Shown: one piece after another, positions 8,846 through 16,859 of the stretch
How positions within the stretch are numbered: the first letter of the stretch is position 1
Layout of the letters: each line of letters starts with the position of its first letter
Source: Pontibacter coccineus
GTDB lineage: Bacteria; Bacteroidota; Bacteroidia; Cytophagales; Hymenobacteraceae
Direction: 5' to 3'
DNA length: 64,000 nt
Assembly (NCBI RefSeq): GCF_030546575.1
Contig: NZ_JAUOTN010000001.1
Span: 310,001-374,000 of the forward strand
Notes under the pieces: generated by a model
The model's database searches: none
What the model was told of the DNA's origin: nothing
Seen by the model: only the letters and a program-made list of their open reading frames with translations
Program-made: the position numbers and the translations under genes

Positions 8846-9916
8846 ATGAAGAAAATAACTATCCTTGCTGCCGCGCTGCTAAGCACCGCTACAGTGTTCG
8901 CCCAATCAAACAACACATCTGTAAAAGCAACTTCCAACACATCTGCTGAGGTATCTGCAAATGATAAAGGACAACAGATTAGCGTTAGCAATTCTTCCTC
9001 CACCTCAGCTGCTTCTGAGACTGAAGCCGGCCCTGCCAAAGGCAAAGCCAACAGCAAGGCAGCCCTCGATGGCTCGGCTAAAGTGAAGACGAAGAGAGAT
9101 AAGAGAAAATCAGCAGAAACCACGCCGGCTCCGGAAGCACCTACCCAGGACGGAGACAATGCACCGCAGGAGAACCACGGCAAACTGGTATCTGAAACAG
9201 CGCATAACCTGAAAGCAACAGCAGCTACCGAAGGCGAGCAGACAAAGCAGCGCGGTCAGGCGGTAGCCGAAGTGGCACAAAGCAATGCTGCAGCAGTTGA
9301 GGCGAAAGGCCGCCAGGCAGCCATAGATGGCGCTGAGGCAGCTGTTGAGGTAAGACAACAGTCTGAAGCGAGCCTGAAAGCCGGAGGCAAAAGAGCTGAA
9401 AATACTGGCAGAGCAAACGTAAAAGCAGCGCAGCGCACTGAGGCAACCGTGCAGGCCGACGCAGCCGAGCGGGCTGAAAAAGGCTTGCAGCTAGCGGCCG
9501 AATCGTCACAAAAAGGCAAAACACAAGCCGCTGTACAGGCTGAGAATGCCCAGTCGCATGGTCAGGCGGTTGTAGAGACAGCCCAGGGCACGCAGGCCTC
9601 TGGCCAGGCAAAAGGCCAGGAGGTAAAAGAAGTGGCCACCGCTAAAGCAAAGGAAAAGCCCACTACTGTAAATGCGAAAGGCGAAGCAGCCAGCAAAGTC
9701 AGAGTAACAGGCGGCGCCAGCCGTGCAGCCGGTGTAACAAGAGCGAACGGCGCTTCCCGCACCAAAGCAGGTGTAGGTGCCGGAGCAACTACCAAAGTTG
9801 GCAGCACGGTGAACAAATCCACGAGAGTCGTAACGCCAGCTGTTTCTAACCGGCCTGTACAGGTAGGCGGCGCTGTGAATGTAGGCGTAGGCTCCAAAAT
9901 AAAAGTAGGTAACTAA
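8846..9916 (+). CDS. Secreted Ala/Gln/Lys-rich protein with a 25/26-residue repeat
   Basis: 356 residues; no known family recognised. A signal peptide (1-20, ending VFAQ) is followed by a Ser/Thr-rich segment and a basic patch (KTKRDKRK, about 81-88). From residue 112 a repeat recurs with glycines at 112, 137, 162, 188, 213 and 239, that is, every 25 or 26 residues: HGKLVSETAH, RGQAVAEVAQ, DGAEAAVEVRQ, TGRANVKAAQ, KGLQLAAESSQ, HGQAVVETAQ. The units look like amphipathic helices, suggesting an extended helical rod. The C-terminal ~70 residues are Gly/Val/Thr-rich (GAGATTKVGS, GGAVNVGVGSK). It has its own promoter and is followed by a hairpin, an outer-membrane barrel gene and a two-component system. 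A periplasmic or surface structural role is inference. Confidence 0.8.
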   Translation: MKKITILAAALLSTATVFAQSNNTSVKATSNTSAEVSANDKGQQISVSNSSSTSAASETEAGPAKGKANSKAALDGSAKVKTKRDKRKSAETTPAPEAPTQDGDNAPQENHGKLVSETAHNLKATAATEGEQTKQRGQAVAEVAQSNAAAVEAKGRQAAIDGAEAAVEVRQQSEASLKAGGKRAENTGRANVKAAQRTEATVQADAAERAEKGLQLAAESSQKGKTQAAVQAENAQSHGQAVVETAQGTQASGQAKGQEVKEVATAKAKEKPTTVNAKGEAASKVRVTGGASRAAGVTRANGASRTKAGVGAGATTKVGSTVNKSTRVVTPAVSNRPVQVGGAVNVGVGSKIKVGN

Positions 9917-9936
9917 TTCCTATCCATTTCAGTAAT

Positions 9937-9972
9937 GCCTGGCAGTCTGAGTAACCATTCGGACTGCCAGGC
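9937..9972 (+). terminator. Intergenic hairpin between repeat protein and barrel genes
   Basis: An 11-bp perfect stem (GCCTGGCAGTC / GACTGCCAGGC) with a 14-base loop and no T-run behind it. It may be a weak or factor-assisted terminator, or an mRNA stabiliser that sets the ratio of the two flanking genes. Confidence 0.5.
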
Positions 9973-9980
9973 TACTAAAG

Positions 9981-10922
9981 ATGAATCAGATGAAGACATT
10001 TTGGACACGCATTGGGTTGACACTGCTCCCGCTGCTCCTGTTGGGCACCTTTTCGGTGCAGGCAGAGACTGCAGCTGAAAGCGACACAACCAGGATCGGG
10101 TGGTGGGTACTGGGGATGGAAGCTTCTAACAACTCATCTTTTTTTGGCCGCAACACAGCCACACGCTACCCCTACGTCGCCCCATCTGTGACTTACGTTC
10201 ACCGCACGGGCTTATGGGCTTCGGTTTCGGCTTACCAGCTGTTCAACACCGAAGACTACATCGACCAGTTGGATATGACTTTGGGGTATAGCTTTAAACT
10301 ACGCAAGCGACTGGAGGTGGACCTGGCTTACTCCCATTTCACCTTTGGGAAGCATACGCCCTTGGTAAATGCCAGCACGACGGATGCCCTGTTGGCAAAA
10401 ACTGCCTATGACTGGAAGTACGTGTACACCTCCCTGACCGGCAGCTACATCATTGGCAGCGGCAACGATGTGTTCACCGTGCTGGAGAACTCGCGCTTTA
10501 TTCCGCTCAACCCCATCTGGAAAGGAATCATACCTGTGGGGCTGGACCCGAAGGTGAGTATAACAGCAGGTACACAGCGTTTCTCGGAGACGCACACAGC
10601 CACCACTACCCGTAAGAAAGCCGCCTCAGGTGGCTCATCTGGTGGTGGGCCGTTAGGCGGCGTCCTTGATCCGCTGAAGCCCGGAGGCGGTAGCAGCAAC
10701 CCGGAGGACGGCACAACGGAGGAAACCACCACTACGACCACCACAACCAATGTGAGTCGCTTCAGAGTGCTTAACTATGAGTTGAAAGTGCCGCTGGTGG
10801 TGTATTATGGCAGCTTCGAGTTCGAGCCGTCCTGGCGATATGCTATACCTGTTAATAAAATTAAAGGCGACGAATCTCGCGCCCAGTCCTTTTATACTTT
10901 AAGCGTGAAGTACACGTTTTAG
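9981..10922 (+). CDS. Predicted outer-membrane beta-barrel protein
   Basis: 313 residues, unknown family. A signal peptide (about 1-28, LLPLLLLGTFSVQA) is followed by alternating hydrophobic/aromatic strands (VAPSVTYVHRTGLWASVSAY, LRKRLEVDLAYSHFTFG, LVVYYGSFEFEPSWRYAI) and a C-terminus ending in an aromatic residue (SVKYTF), as in outer-membrane barrels. Between about residues 210 and 260 lies a low-complexity insert rich in Gly/Ser and a run of threonines (TTTTTTTT), probably a surface loop or linker. It precedes the response regulator gene by 25 bp, so it may be co-transcribed with or controlled by that system. Confidence 0.7.
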   Translation: MNQMKTFWTRIGLTLLPLLLLGTFSVQAETAAESDTTRIGWWVLGMEASNNSSFFGRNTATRYPYVAPSVTYVHRTGLWASVSAYQLFNTEDYIDQLDMTLGYSFKLRKRLEVDLAYSHFTFGKHTPLVNASTTDALLAKTAYDWKYVYTSLTGSYIIGSGNDVFTVLENSRFIPLNPIWKGIIPVGLDPKVSITAGTQRFSETHTATTTRKKAASGGSSGGGPLGGVLDPLKPGGGSSNPEDGTTEETTTTTTTTNVSRFRVLNYELKVPLVVYYGSFEFEPSWRYAIPVNKIKGDESRAQSFYTLSVKYTF

Positions 10923-10947
10923 CACCTGTTATATAGCTCTCCTTAAC

Positions 10948-11622
10948 ATGCACGTACTCATAGTAGAAGATGAGGTTAGCCTGGCAAATGAACTGATGCA
11001 TTTTCTTACCCAGGAACACTACCTCTGTGACTGGGCCTTTACGGGACGTGAGGCCTCAGAGAAAATTGCAGTAAACCGTTACGATTTCATCCTGCTCGAC
11101 CTGGGTCTCCCCGACTACGAAGGGCTGGATCTACTCCGGGAAACCAGACAACTGGAACATGAGCCGGCCATCATCGTGCTCACGGCCCGCGGTGCCCTCG
11201 AAGACCGGATCGAAGGACTCGGTATGGGAGCAGACGATTACCTGCCCAAACCGTTTTCACTGCTGGAGCTGCAGGCCCGCATGCAGGCGATCGTGCGTCG
11301 CAAGTTTCAGGTAAAATCGCATGTGCTGGAGTTTCGTGGGATCGAGCTCGACAGCATGGCCCGCCGTGTGACTTACCAAGGCAATGAAATTACGCTCACC
11401 AAAAAGGAATTTGACCTACTGCACTACATGCTGCTGCACCGCAAGCGTATCATGACCCGTCTGCAGCTTACAGAGCATATCTGGGGCAATGTTTTGGAGG
11501 ATAGCTATGACTCCAACTACATCGATGTTCACATAAAGAACCTGCGCAAAAAGCTAGCGGAGTACATCCCGAATGATTGGCTGGAGACCGTTCGTGGCGT
11601 AGGTTACCGACTTGTTGCGTAG
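10948..11622 (+). CDS. OmpR-family response regulator
   Basis: 224 residues: a receiver domain (1-120) and a winged-helix DNA-binding domain (about 130-222). The phosphoacceptor is Asp51 in LLDLGLPD; the acidic pocket is VEDE near the N-terminus, the switch Thr lies in VLTARG, and the conserved Lys101 is in LPKPFSL. The effector has the usual LTKKEFDLLHYML and YIDVHIKNLRKKL helices and ends in ETVRGVGYRL. The sensor kinase start is one base past its stop, so the pair forms one operon. The stimulus is unknown. Confidence 0.95.
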   Translation: MHVLIVEDEVSLANELMHFLTQEHYLCDWAFTGREASEKIAVNRYDFILLDLGLPDYEGLDLLRETRQLEHEPAIIVLTARGALEDRIEGLGMGADDYLPKPFSLLELQARMQAIVRRKFQVKSHVLEFRGIELDSMARRVTYQGNEITLTKKEFDLLHYMLLHRKRIMTRLQLTEHIWGNVLEDSYDSNYIDVHIKNLRKKLAEYIPNDWLETVRGVGYRLVA

Positions 11623-11623
11623 C

Positions 11624-12940
11624 ATGAAACTGCAGTCCAAGCTCACTCTCTTCAGCGCGGCAACCAAAATCATCATCTTACTGGTGCTGGTGATGGTGTT
11701 GCCGTCTGTCGTGAACCGCGTCGCCCTATACAGCACTGATCAGCGCCTGCTCCAGAAAAAGGAGCAAGTTTTTGATATTATTGAGGAAAGGGGAATTGAG
11801 TCCTTTCTGTCCGATGGAACAGACGAGACCTACGGAAGCTACAACCTGTTGAAGGAGGAGTTTATCTCCATGGAGCCCATCGACCCGTCGCAGATCAACA
11901 ACCGCATAGAAAACACGTTGCGGAAAGTAGAGAACGAGGTGGTGGAATACCGCGTGTTGAGTCTGGGTTTTGAACTGCACGGGGCAACCTATCTGCTTGA
12001 AATTGGCCGCAGCCTGGACACGATCCGGGAAACAAGCAGCACCCTGCAAAAGTATGCGCTGTACTTCCTGTTCAGTGTCGTGCTGCTGACCGTTTTCATG
12101 GATCTGGCGTTCATCAAGGTGCTGTTGCGTCCGCTCACCCTTATCCTGCGTAAACTCCAGCGCATCGGACACCCGGATTCGTTCAAACCCACTCCGCTGC
12201 CCACCAATACCAGCGACTTCGTTTTCCTGAACGAAACCATCAATGCCATGATGGGGCATGTAAAGGAAGCTTTCCGCAAGGAAAAGGAGTTTATCGGGAA
12301 CGTATCCCACGAACTGCTCACGCCCATCTCTATTTTGCAGAATCGCCTGGAGAACCTGATGGCGGACCCCGCAGTGCCTGATACAGTGCTCCTTAAGCTG
12401 GTGGAAAACCAGAAAACCCTTCATCGCCTCAAAAGTATCATCCAGGCACTTCTCCTGATCTCGCGGATTGAAAATGAGCAGTACCTCAAAAACGAGCGGG
12501 TTAATTTGCTGGCTTTGGTGCAGGACGTGGTGGATGAAATAAGCGACCGGGCTGAGCTGAAAAACGTGACCATCAGCGTGTCGCTTTCACAAAGTCCGGT
12601 ATTGCAAAAAGCCAACTACTCACTGCTCTTTACCATGCTCTTTAACGTGGTGAACAATGCCATTAAGTACAATAAAGAGGGCGGCAGTATTCACATTAGT
12701 GGTGTGCGGAAAGATACCAGGTATGAACTGTGTGTAAGTGATACCGGCACAGGTATAGCAGAAGACCAGCTTCCTAAGATCTTCAGCCGTTTCAAGCGCA
12801 CCCATGCCCCCGATGGCGAGAGCCATGGCCTGGGACTGGCCATTGTACAGACAGTAGCCAAATTTCACAGGATTAAACTGGACGTAAGCTCGGAGCCAGG
12901 CAAGGGCACTGATTTTAAGCTTTTGTTTAAAGAGTTATAA
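11624..12940 (+). CDS. Sensor histidine kinase
   Basis: 438 residues from the ATG at 11624, one base past the regulator's stop; an in-frame TTG at 11612 would overlap that gene. It has a first membrane segment near residues 10-30 (IIILLVLVMVLPSVV), a periplasmic sensor of ~120 residues, a second membrane segment near 145-168 (YALYFLFSVVLLTVF), a HAMP-like linker, the H-box EFIGNVSHELLTPIS with His229, the N-box FNVVNNAIKYN, G1 VSDTGTGI, an F-box and G2 HGLGLAIVQ. It would phosphorylate the response regulator just upstream. Confidence 0.95.
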   Translation: MKLQSKLTLFSAATKIIILLVLVMVLPSVVNRVALYSTDQRLLQKKEQVFDIIEERGIESFLSDGTDETYGSYNLLKEEFISMEPIDPSQINNRIENTLRKVENEVVEYRVLSLGFELHGATYLLEIGRSLDTIRETSSTLQKYALYFLFSVVLLTVFMDLAFIKVLLRPLTLILRKLQRIGHPDSFKPTPLPTNTSDFVFLNETINAMMGHVKEAFRKEKEFIGNVSHELLTPISILQNRLENLMADPAVPDTVLLKLVENQKTLHRLKSIIQALLLISRIENEQYLKNERVNLLALVQDVVDEISDRAELKNVTISVSLSQSPVLQKANYSLLFTMLFNVVNNAIKYNKEGGSIHISGVRKDTRYELCVSDTGTGIAEDQLPKIFSRFKRTHAPDGESHGLGLAIVQTVAKFHRIKLDVSSEPGKGTDFKLLFKEL

Positions 12941-13048
12941 AGCGCTTCCCCCTGTGGAAGGTAGGGGAGCCTTGTCCGGAGCTGCCTCTTGCGGTTAAAC
13001 AGAATGCACCTGACTCCTCAAAGCCTGACTGGCGAATGACAATGAAAC

Positions 13049-13082
13049 TAAAGGAGCCCCTGACAAATCAGAGGCTCCTTTA
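13049..13082. terminator. Bidirectional intrinsic terminator between convergent genes
   Basis: Stem TAAAGGAGCC / GGCTCCTTTA (13049-13058 / 13073-13082), continued inside by CTGA/TCAG around the loop CAAA. It lies between the kinase gene and the end of the TelA operon. Confidence 0.75.
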
Positions 13083-13103
13083 TAATCATGTCAAGTATCA
13101 GAT

Positions 13104-14036
13104 TTAAAAACTCTTCCGGTGCATCCTTACCGGGAACAACCGGTAATCCATCAAACTCACGGCATACGGATACCCCCGCCAGTGCACGACTGGAACGTGC
13201 CGGGCCGGACTGGGCCCTTTTGTATCAGGTATAGCCAGCATGGTGTTGCCAATGTAGCTCAGTTCCCCCTTGTCAATGGCCAGCTTGCCCGCTACATGCT
13301 GCAGGAAAAGGTCTTTGTCGGTATCCGAAGAGGTATAGGAAATTTCACGTGACATGGTAGCACCGCCCTCCAGTTCCGGGGAGTAAAACACACGGGAGAA
13401 GGTTTCGATGGCGATCACCGGGACAGCCAGCGTGGGCACCTTGGCCTGCAGCACATCCGGCGGTGCCATTGGTGCCTGGTTAGCTACCCGCTTCACCATC
13501 TCCGTTACTTTCTGGGCCGTATAAATGCCCTTGATCGTTTCGGATTCGATGCGCTTGAGCACCTGCTCTACCTTCGATTCGAAGGGCTGACCGGTATTTT
13601 CCTGGCGAGGCGGAGTTGCCGGACGTGGTTGCGCCTGACCGGGCGGACGTGGCTTCTGTACCTGCGCCAGCGGCTTTGGCTTCTCGCGCTCCGGTATGTA
13701 ACTGTCTTTGATGTGCCGCTCGTGCACGTTGATCACCGTTGTGAAGGTATTGATAAAGTGCTCCGTGTTCTGCACATGAAACAGCTCCAGTTCCTGAATG
13801 CGTTTGCGCGTCACCAGGTAGTTGTGCACCAGCTTGGTCTTCTCAAAAACGGCCAGCAGTTTTTCAGCGTGCGGTGTGTGCTGGTAGCGCTCGTAGAGTC
13901 TGTGCAGGGCGTTGAGCCTGGCGTTGGAGGCGCGGATGTACTGCATGGCACGGGCATCTGCGGCACCGGGGTGCGTCACAACCGTGCGGGTGTTCTCCTG
14001 CCCCATTCCGAAAAGCGAACGAAAAAAACCGATCAT
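13104..14036 (-). CDS. Uncharacterised protein of the TelA operon
   Basis: 310 residues; no characterised family recognised. The N-terminus (MIGFFRSLFGMGQENT) could bind a membrane as an amphipathic helix. Residues ~30-110 are helical and charged, then comes a proline-rich linker (about 115-150, KPRPPGQAQPRPATPPRQ) and a C-terminal globular domain of ~150 residues (from FESKVEQVLKRIESETIKGI to the end). It is last in a tight operon: its start overlaps the end of the 62-residue gene by 4 bp. A helper or effector role with the TelA protein is inferred from this coupling only. Confidence 0.75.
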   Translation of the reverse strand: MIGFFRSLFGMGQENTRTVVTHPGAADARAMQYIRASNARLNALHRLYERYQHTPHAEKLLAVFEKTKLVHNYLVTRKRIQELELFHVQNTEHFINTFTTVINVHERHIKDSYIPEREKPKPLAQVQKPRPPGQAQPRPATPPRQENTGQPFESKVEQVLKRIESETIKGIYTAQKVTEMVKRVANQAPMAPPDVLQAKVPTLAVPVIAIETFSRVFYSPELEGGATMSREISYTSSDTDKDLFLQHVAGKLAIDKGELSYIGNTMLAIPDTKGPSPARHVPVVHWRGYPYAVSLMDYRLFPVRMHRKSF

Positions 14037-14221
14037 TTAGACAGGATGCGTTTGAGGTGCTGGGTTTCAATTTCGACCTGCAGCTTTTCCGAGAGTTTCA
14101 TCTCTTCAAACACATTGTCGATATGCTGGATATAGAGGTCCAGCACCGCCTCCTGTTCGTCGCTCAGGATCCGGTGCCGGACGGCTAATTCTTCTTCTTT
14201 CTTATCCCCGTTATATATCAT
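14033..14221 (-). CDS. Small helical protein of the TelA operon
   Basis: 62 residues, charged and probably all-helical (LSDEQEAVLDLYIQHIDNVFEEMKLSEKLQVEIETQHLKRIL), with no signal peptide or membrane segment. Its ATG shares a base with the stop of the telA-like gene, and its own stop overlaps the next start by 4 bp; this spacing supports it as real and translationally coupled. No family recognised; perhaps an adaptor. Confidence 0.75.
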   Translation of the reverse strand: MIYNGDKKEEELAVRHRILSDEQEAVLDLYIQHIDNVFEEMKLSEKLQVEIETQHLKRILSK

Positions 14222-15315
14222 TATTCAATCTCAATCTGTTTGGACTTGCCGAACGTGCCGATGATCTTGCTGTTGAGCTCTTCCTGCACCTGGGCTAGTT
14301 CTCTTACGGCTTCCGCGCGTTTCTTGCTGCCTTCTTCCGATATCTTGATCACCTGATCGAGCGTTTCCACCATATCCTTGTTCACTTTCTTGAGCGTCTC
14401 CACGTCCACGATGCCGCGCTCGTTTTCCTGCGCCGCGATCACTACGTTTTTCTTGAGCAGCTCCGAGTTTTTGCGGAGCATTTCGTTGGTGGTGTCGGTC
14501 ACTTTTTTCTGGATCTCGAGCGCTTTGCGCTGCTTCTCCAGACCAAGGGCAATGGCCACCTGCTGACGCCATACCGGAATCACCGTCACAATGGAGTTCT
14601 GGATCTTCTGGGCCAGCACATCGTTCGTGGTCTGGATCATGCGGATCTGTGGCATCGACTGCGTAGCGATGGTATGTGATAGCTGGAAGTCATGCACCTT
14701 CTTCTCCAGGCGCTCCTTGAAGGCGATCATGTCGCTCAGGCGCTGCACGGCCAGTTCGTCCTGGCCGCTGGTTTCCACTTCATCCTGCAGCTTCGGAATA
14801 AAATCGGTCTCTATTTCCTCGATCTTCATCTTTCCGGCCGCGATCACCGAGCGGATCTCGTGGATGTACTCTACCGCCTGGTTGAACATCACTTCCAGAC
14901 TGGTCGAGTCTTTCATGATGCTCTGGCGGGTGCGCTCCAGTTTCACCACCACATCGTCCACGTTGGCCGAAACGGAGTTGTACTGCGTAGCGAGCTGCTT
15001 CGACTTATCGGATATCTTTCTTACGAAAGGCAAACGCGAAAAAAAGCCCCCTTTCTCCTGCTCGTCAATCTTGATCATGTTGATCTGGTTGAGGAGCTCG
15101 TTGATGGCATCTCCTGCCTCACCGGAGTCTTTGGCTTTTACTTTGGTAAGCAGTTCGTTGGAGTAGTGTCCCAATTTGCGCTGCGTTTCCACCCCAAAAT
15201 TGCTCAGGCTTTCCGGATTGCCCGGATCTATGGATTTAGAGATCGCCAGGGCTTTCTCCTTTATCTTCTCTTGATTCTCTGCGATCGTGATCTCTGTTTT
15301 CGCTGTTTTTTCCAT
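14221..15315 (-). CDS. TelA/KlaA family toxic-anion resistance-like protein
   Basis: 364 residues, the usual length for the TelA family, soluble and mostly coiled coil. Family marks are NELLNQINMIKIDEQEKGGF, the segment around SRLPFVRKISD, SQLSHTIATQSMPQIRMIQ-like residues (QSMPQIRMIQTTNDVL), the pair KIQNSIVTVIPVWRQQVAIAL and the tail ELNSKIIGTFGKSKQ. The family was named from plasmid and chromosomal tellurite-resistance loci; its chromosomal role is thought to be membrane or cell-envelope stress, with biochemistry unclear. It is second in a four-gene operon, after a membrane-anchored protein and before two uncharacterised ones. Confidence 0.88.
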   Translation of the reverse strand: MEKTAKTEITIAENQEKIKEKALAISKSIDPGNPESLSNFGVETQRKLGHYSNELLTKVKAKDSGEAGDAINELLNQINMIKIDEQEKGGFFSRLPFVRKISDKSKQLATQYNSVSANVDDVVVKLERTRQSIMKDSTSLEVMFNQAVEYIHEIRSVIAAGKMKIEEIETDFIPKLQDEVETSGQDELAVQRLSDMIAFKERLEKKVHDFQLSHTIATQSMPQIRMIQTTNDVLAQKIQNSIVTVIPVWRQQVAIALGLEKQRKALEIQKKVTDTTNEMLRKNSELLKKNVVIAAQENERGIVDVETLKKVNKDMVETLDQVIKISEEGSKKRAEAVRELAQVQEELNSKIIGTFGKSKQIEIE

Positions 15316-15330
15316 CTTGTTTTATTACCT

Positions 15331-15759
15331 CTAAAGGTTGCGGTTGATTAGGTCCAATGAGTTTAGGTATTTTTTGATGTTCTCGTGCCGGTCGGTGGTT
15401 TCATACCACTCAATGTCGTTAAGCGGCAGGTACTCACCCAGCAGGTCGCGCACTTCACTTAGCAGCGCTTCGCCTTTCTTTGTTCTGAAATCGGGGTTGC
15501 GGTACTGCGCGCTCACGTATTCCACTTTCACCTGCCCGGTTTTGGTAATGGCTAGCTCACGCACCTCCACCACCAGTTCCGACGACTTTCCGTTGTCAGT
15601 CACGATGGTCTTATACACGCCTTTGTTGCCTTCCTCGAGGGCGGCGGCGCATTGCTTGCGCACATCCTGCAGGGCCTGGCGTAGTTTGCGGTTCGGCATG
15701 ACGTAATGCCCCACTATATAACCTAACAAAGCTGCTATTAAGAATGTCCAAAAAATCAC
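15331..15759 (-). CDS. Membrane-anchored protein heading the TelA operon
   Basis: 142 residues. One N-terminal membrane segment (about 2-18, FWTFLIAALLGYIVGHYV) is followed by a short helix (RKLRQALQDVRKQC) and a compact cytoplasmic or periplasmic domain with YKTIVTDNGKSSELVVEVRELAIT-like strands. The start is a GTG at 15759; no better ATG is near the membrane segment. It lies 15 bp before the telA-like gene on the same strand. No known family recognised; it probably tethers the system to the membrane. Confidence 0.72.
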   Translation of the reverse strand: MIFWTFLIAALLGYIVGHYVMPNRKLRQALQDVRKQCAAALEEGNKGVYKTIVTDNGKSSELVVEVRELAITKTGQVKVEYVSAQYRNPDFRTKKGEALLSEVRDLLGEYLPLNDIEWYETTDRHENIKKYLNSLDLINRNL

Positions 15760-16132
15760 TTTTGTATTGATAAAGTTAAAAGCTCAATTACTTATGTAAT
15801 GAAGCAAAATAAATTGAAGTAATCAAGTGACGGCGTGACGGATGTGCCTATGGTGACCAATCATAGCCCGAATGATTCCTTCCTCCACCTGTTTCGTCTA
15901 TACCTGACCGGCCTTTTTTTACCTTTTATACGCGGAAGCGGTTGCACGGGCTGTCGCCAGGGCCGGGATAGGATTAACAAGGTATAGCGTGCGCATGTTC
16001 CCGGGATGACTGTGTCTTTTGTTTGTCCTATTACGCAAAACGGGCCGCTGCCTTTACGGTGCCTGCCGATAAATTCGGGGGTTTTGTCTAATTTGCGGCT
16101 TCATCCATACCTGATTTCATACCTTCGCTTGC
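15760..16132. other. Gene-free stretch between divergent genes
   Basis: 373 bp that should hold the promoters for the TelA operon (leftward) and the pseudouridine synthase (rightward). No clear TAnnTTTG pair was found. Two copies of the AGGTATA word lie here (TATACCT near 15899, AGGTATA near 15981). Confidence 0.5.
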
Positions 16133-16702
16133 ATGCAGCACCGGCATTTTATTTTGCACAAACCTTACGGCTACATCAGTCAGTTCGTCACAGACAAGAA
16201 AAAGAAGAAGCTTCTCGGCGATCTACACGACTTCCCGGCCGGCACCATGGCCATCGGGCGGCTCGATGAAGCAAGTGAGGGCCTGCTCCTGCTCACCACT
16301 GACGGCAAAACGAGTGAACTGGTCCGTGGCAAGCATGTGGAGAAAGAGTACTATGCCCAGGTCGACGGGCTGATCACGGACGAGGCCATCGCCCAGATGC
16401 AGGAAGGCGTGGCCATCGGTTTGTACGGCGAGCAGTACGGCACCCGCCCCTGCACGGCTTTCCGGCTGGAAACAGCACCCGATTTCCCGGAGCGCAGCCG
16501 CCGCATCCGCGACGACCGCCACGGCCCGACCAGTTGGGTGTCCATCACCATCTCAGAGGGTAAAAACCGGCAGGTGCGCAAAATGACCGCCGCCGTGGGT
16601 TTCCCGACATTGCGGCTGGTTCGTGTGCGGATCGGAAATATCCGTCTGCAGGCGTTTGATCCGGGTGCAGTGGCCGAAGTGGAAAACTTTGATTTGGGGT
16701 GA
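16133..16702 (+). CDS. Ribosomal RNA pseudouridine synthase, RsuA/RluE type
   Basis: 189 residues, the short form without an S4 domain, as in RluE, which makes a pseudouridine in 23S rRNA. Seen: FILHKPYGYISQF at the start, the catalytic Asp in GRLDEASEGLLLLTTDG, KEYYAQVDG, and the C-terminal ISEGKNRQVRKMTAAVGFPTLRL block. The exact rRNA site cannot be read from the sequence. It stands alone. Confidence 0.92.
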   Translation: MQHRHFILHKPYGYISQFVTDKKKKKLLGDLHDFPAGTMAIGRLDEASEGLLLLTTDGKTSELVRGKHVEKEYYAQVDGLITDEAIAQMQEGVAIGLYGEQYGTRPCTAFRLETAPDFPERSRRIRDDRHGPTSWVSITISEGKNRQVRKMTAAVGFPTLRLVRVRIGNIRLQAFDPGAVAEVENFDLG

Positions 16703-16859
16703 AGCCAGCAGCCTATACCTTAAAATTTCAGCGGCTGTTAAACCAAAGTAGTCTTCGCAAGTCTATAGAGGGCTTCCGGCTTAAGTAACGCAATTTTACT
16801 ATATTGAGCGGGCATACGCTTTACTTATCATACAAACAATCCATACCTTAAACATTACC

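Noticed and set aside
13104..15759. Tellurite-resistance operon
   Set aside because: Only the TelA family member is present; no TerB-F or TehB genes. The resistance label would be over-reading.
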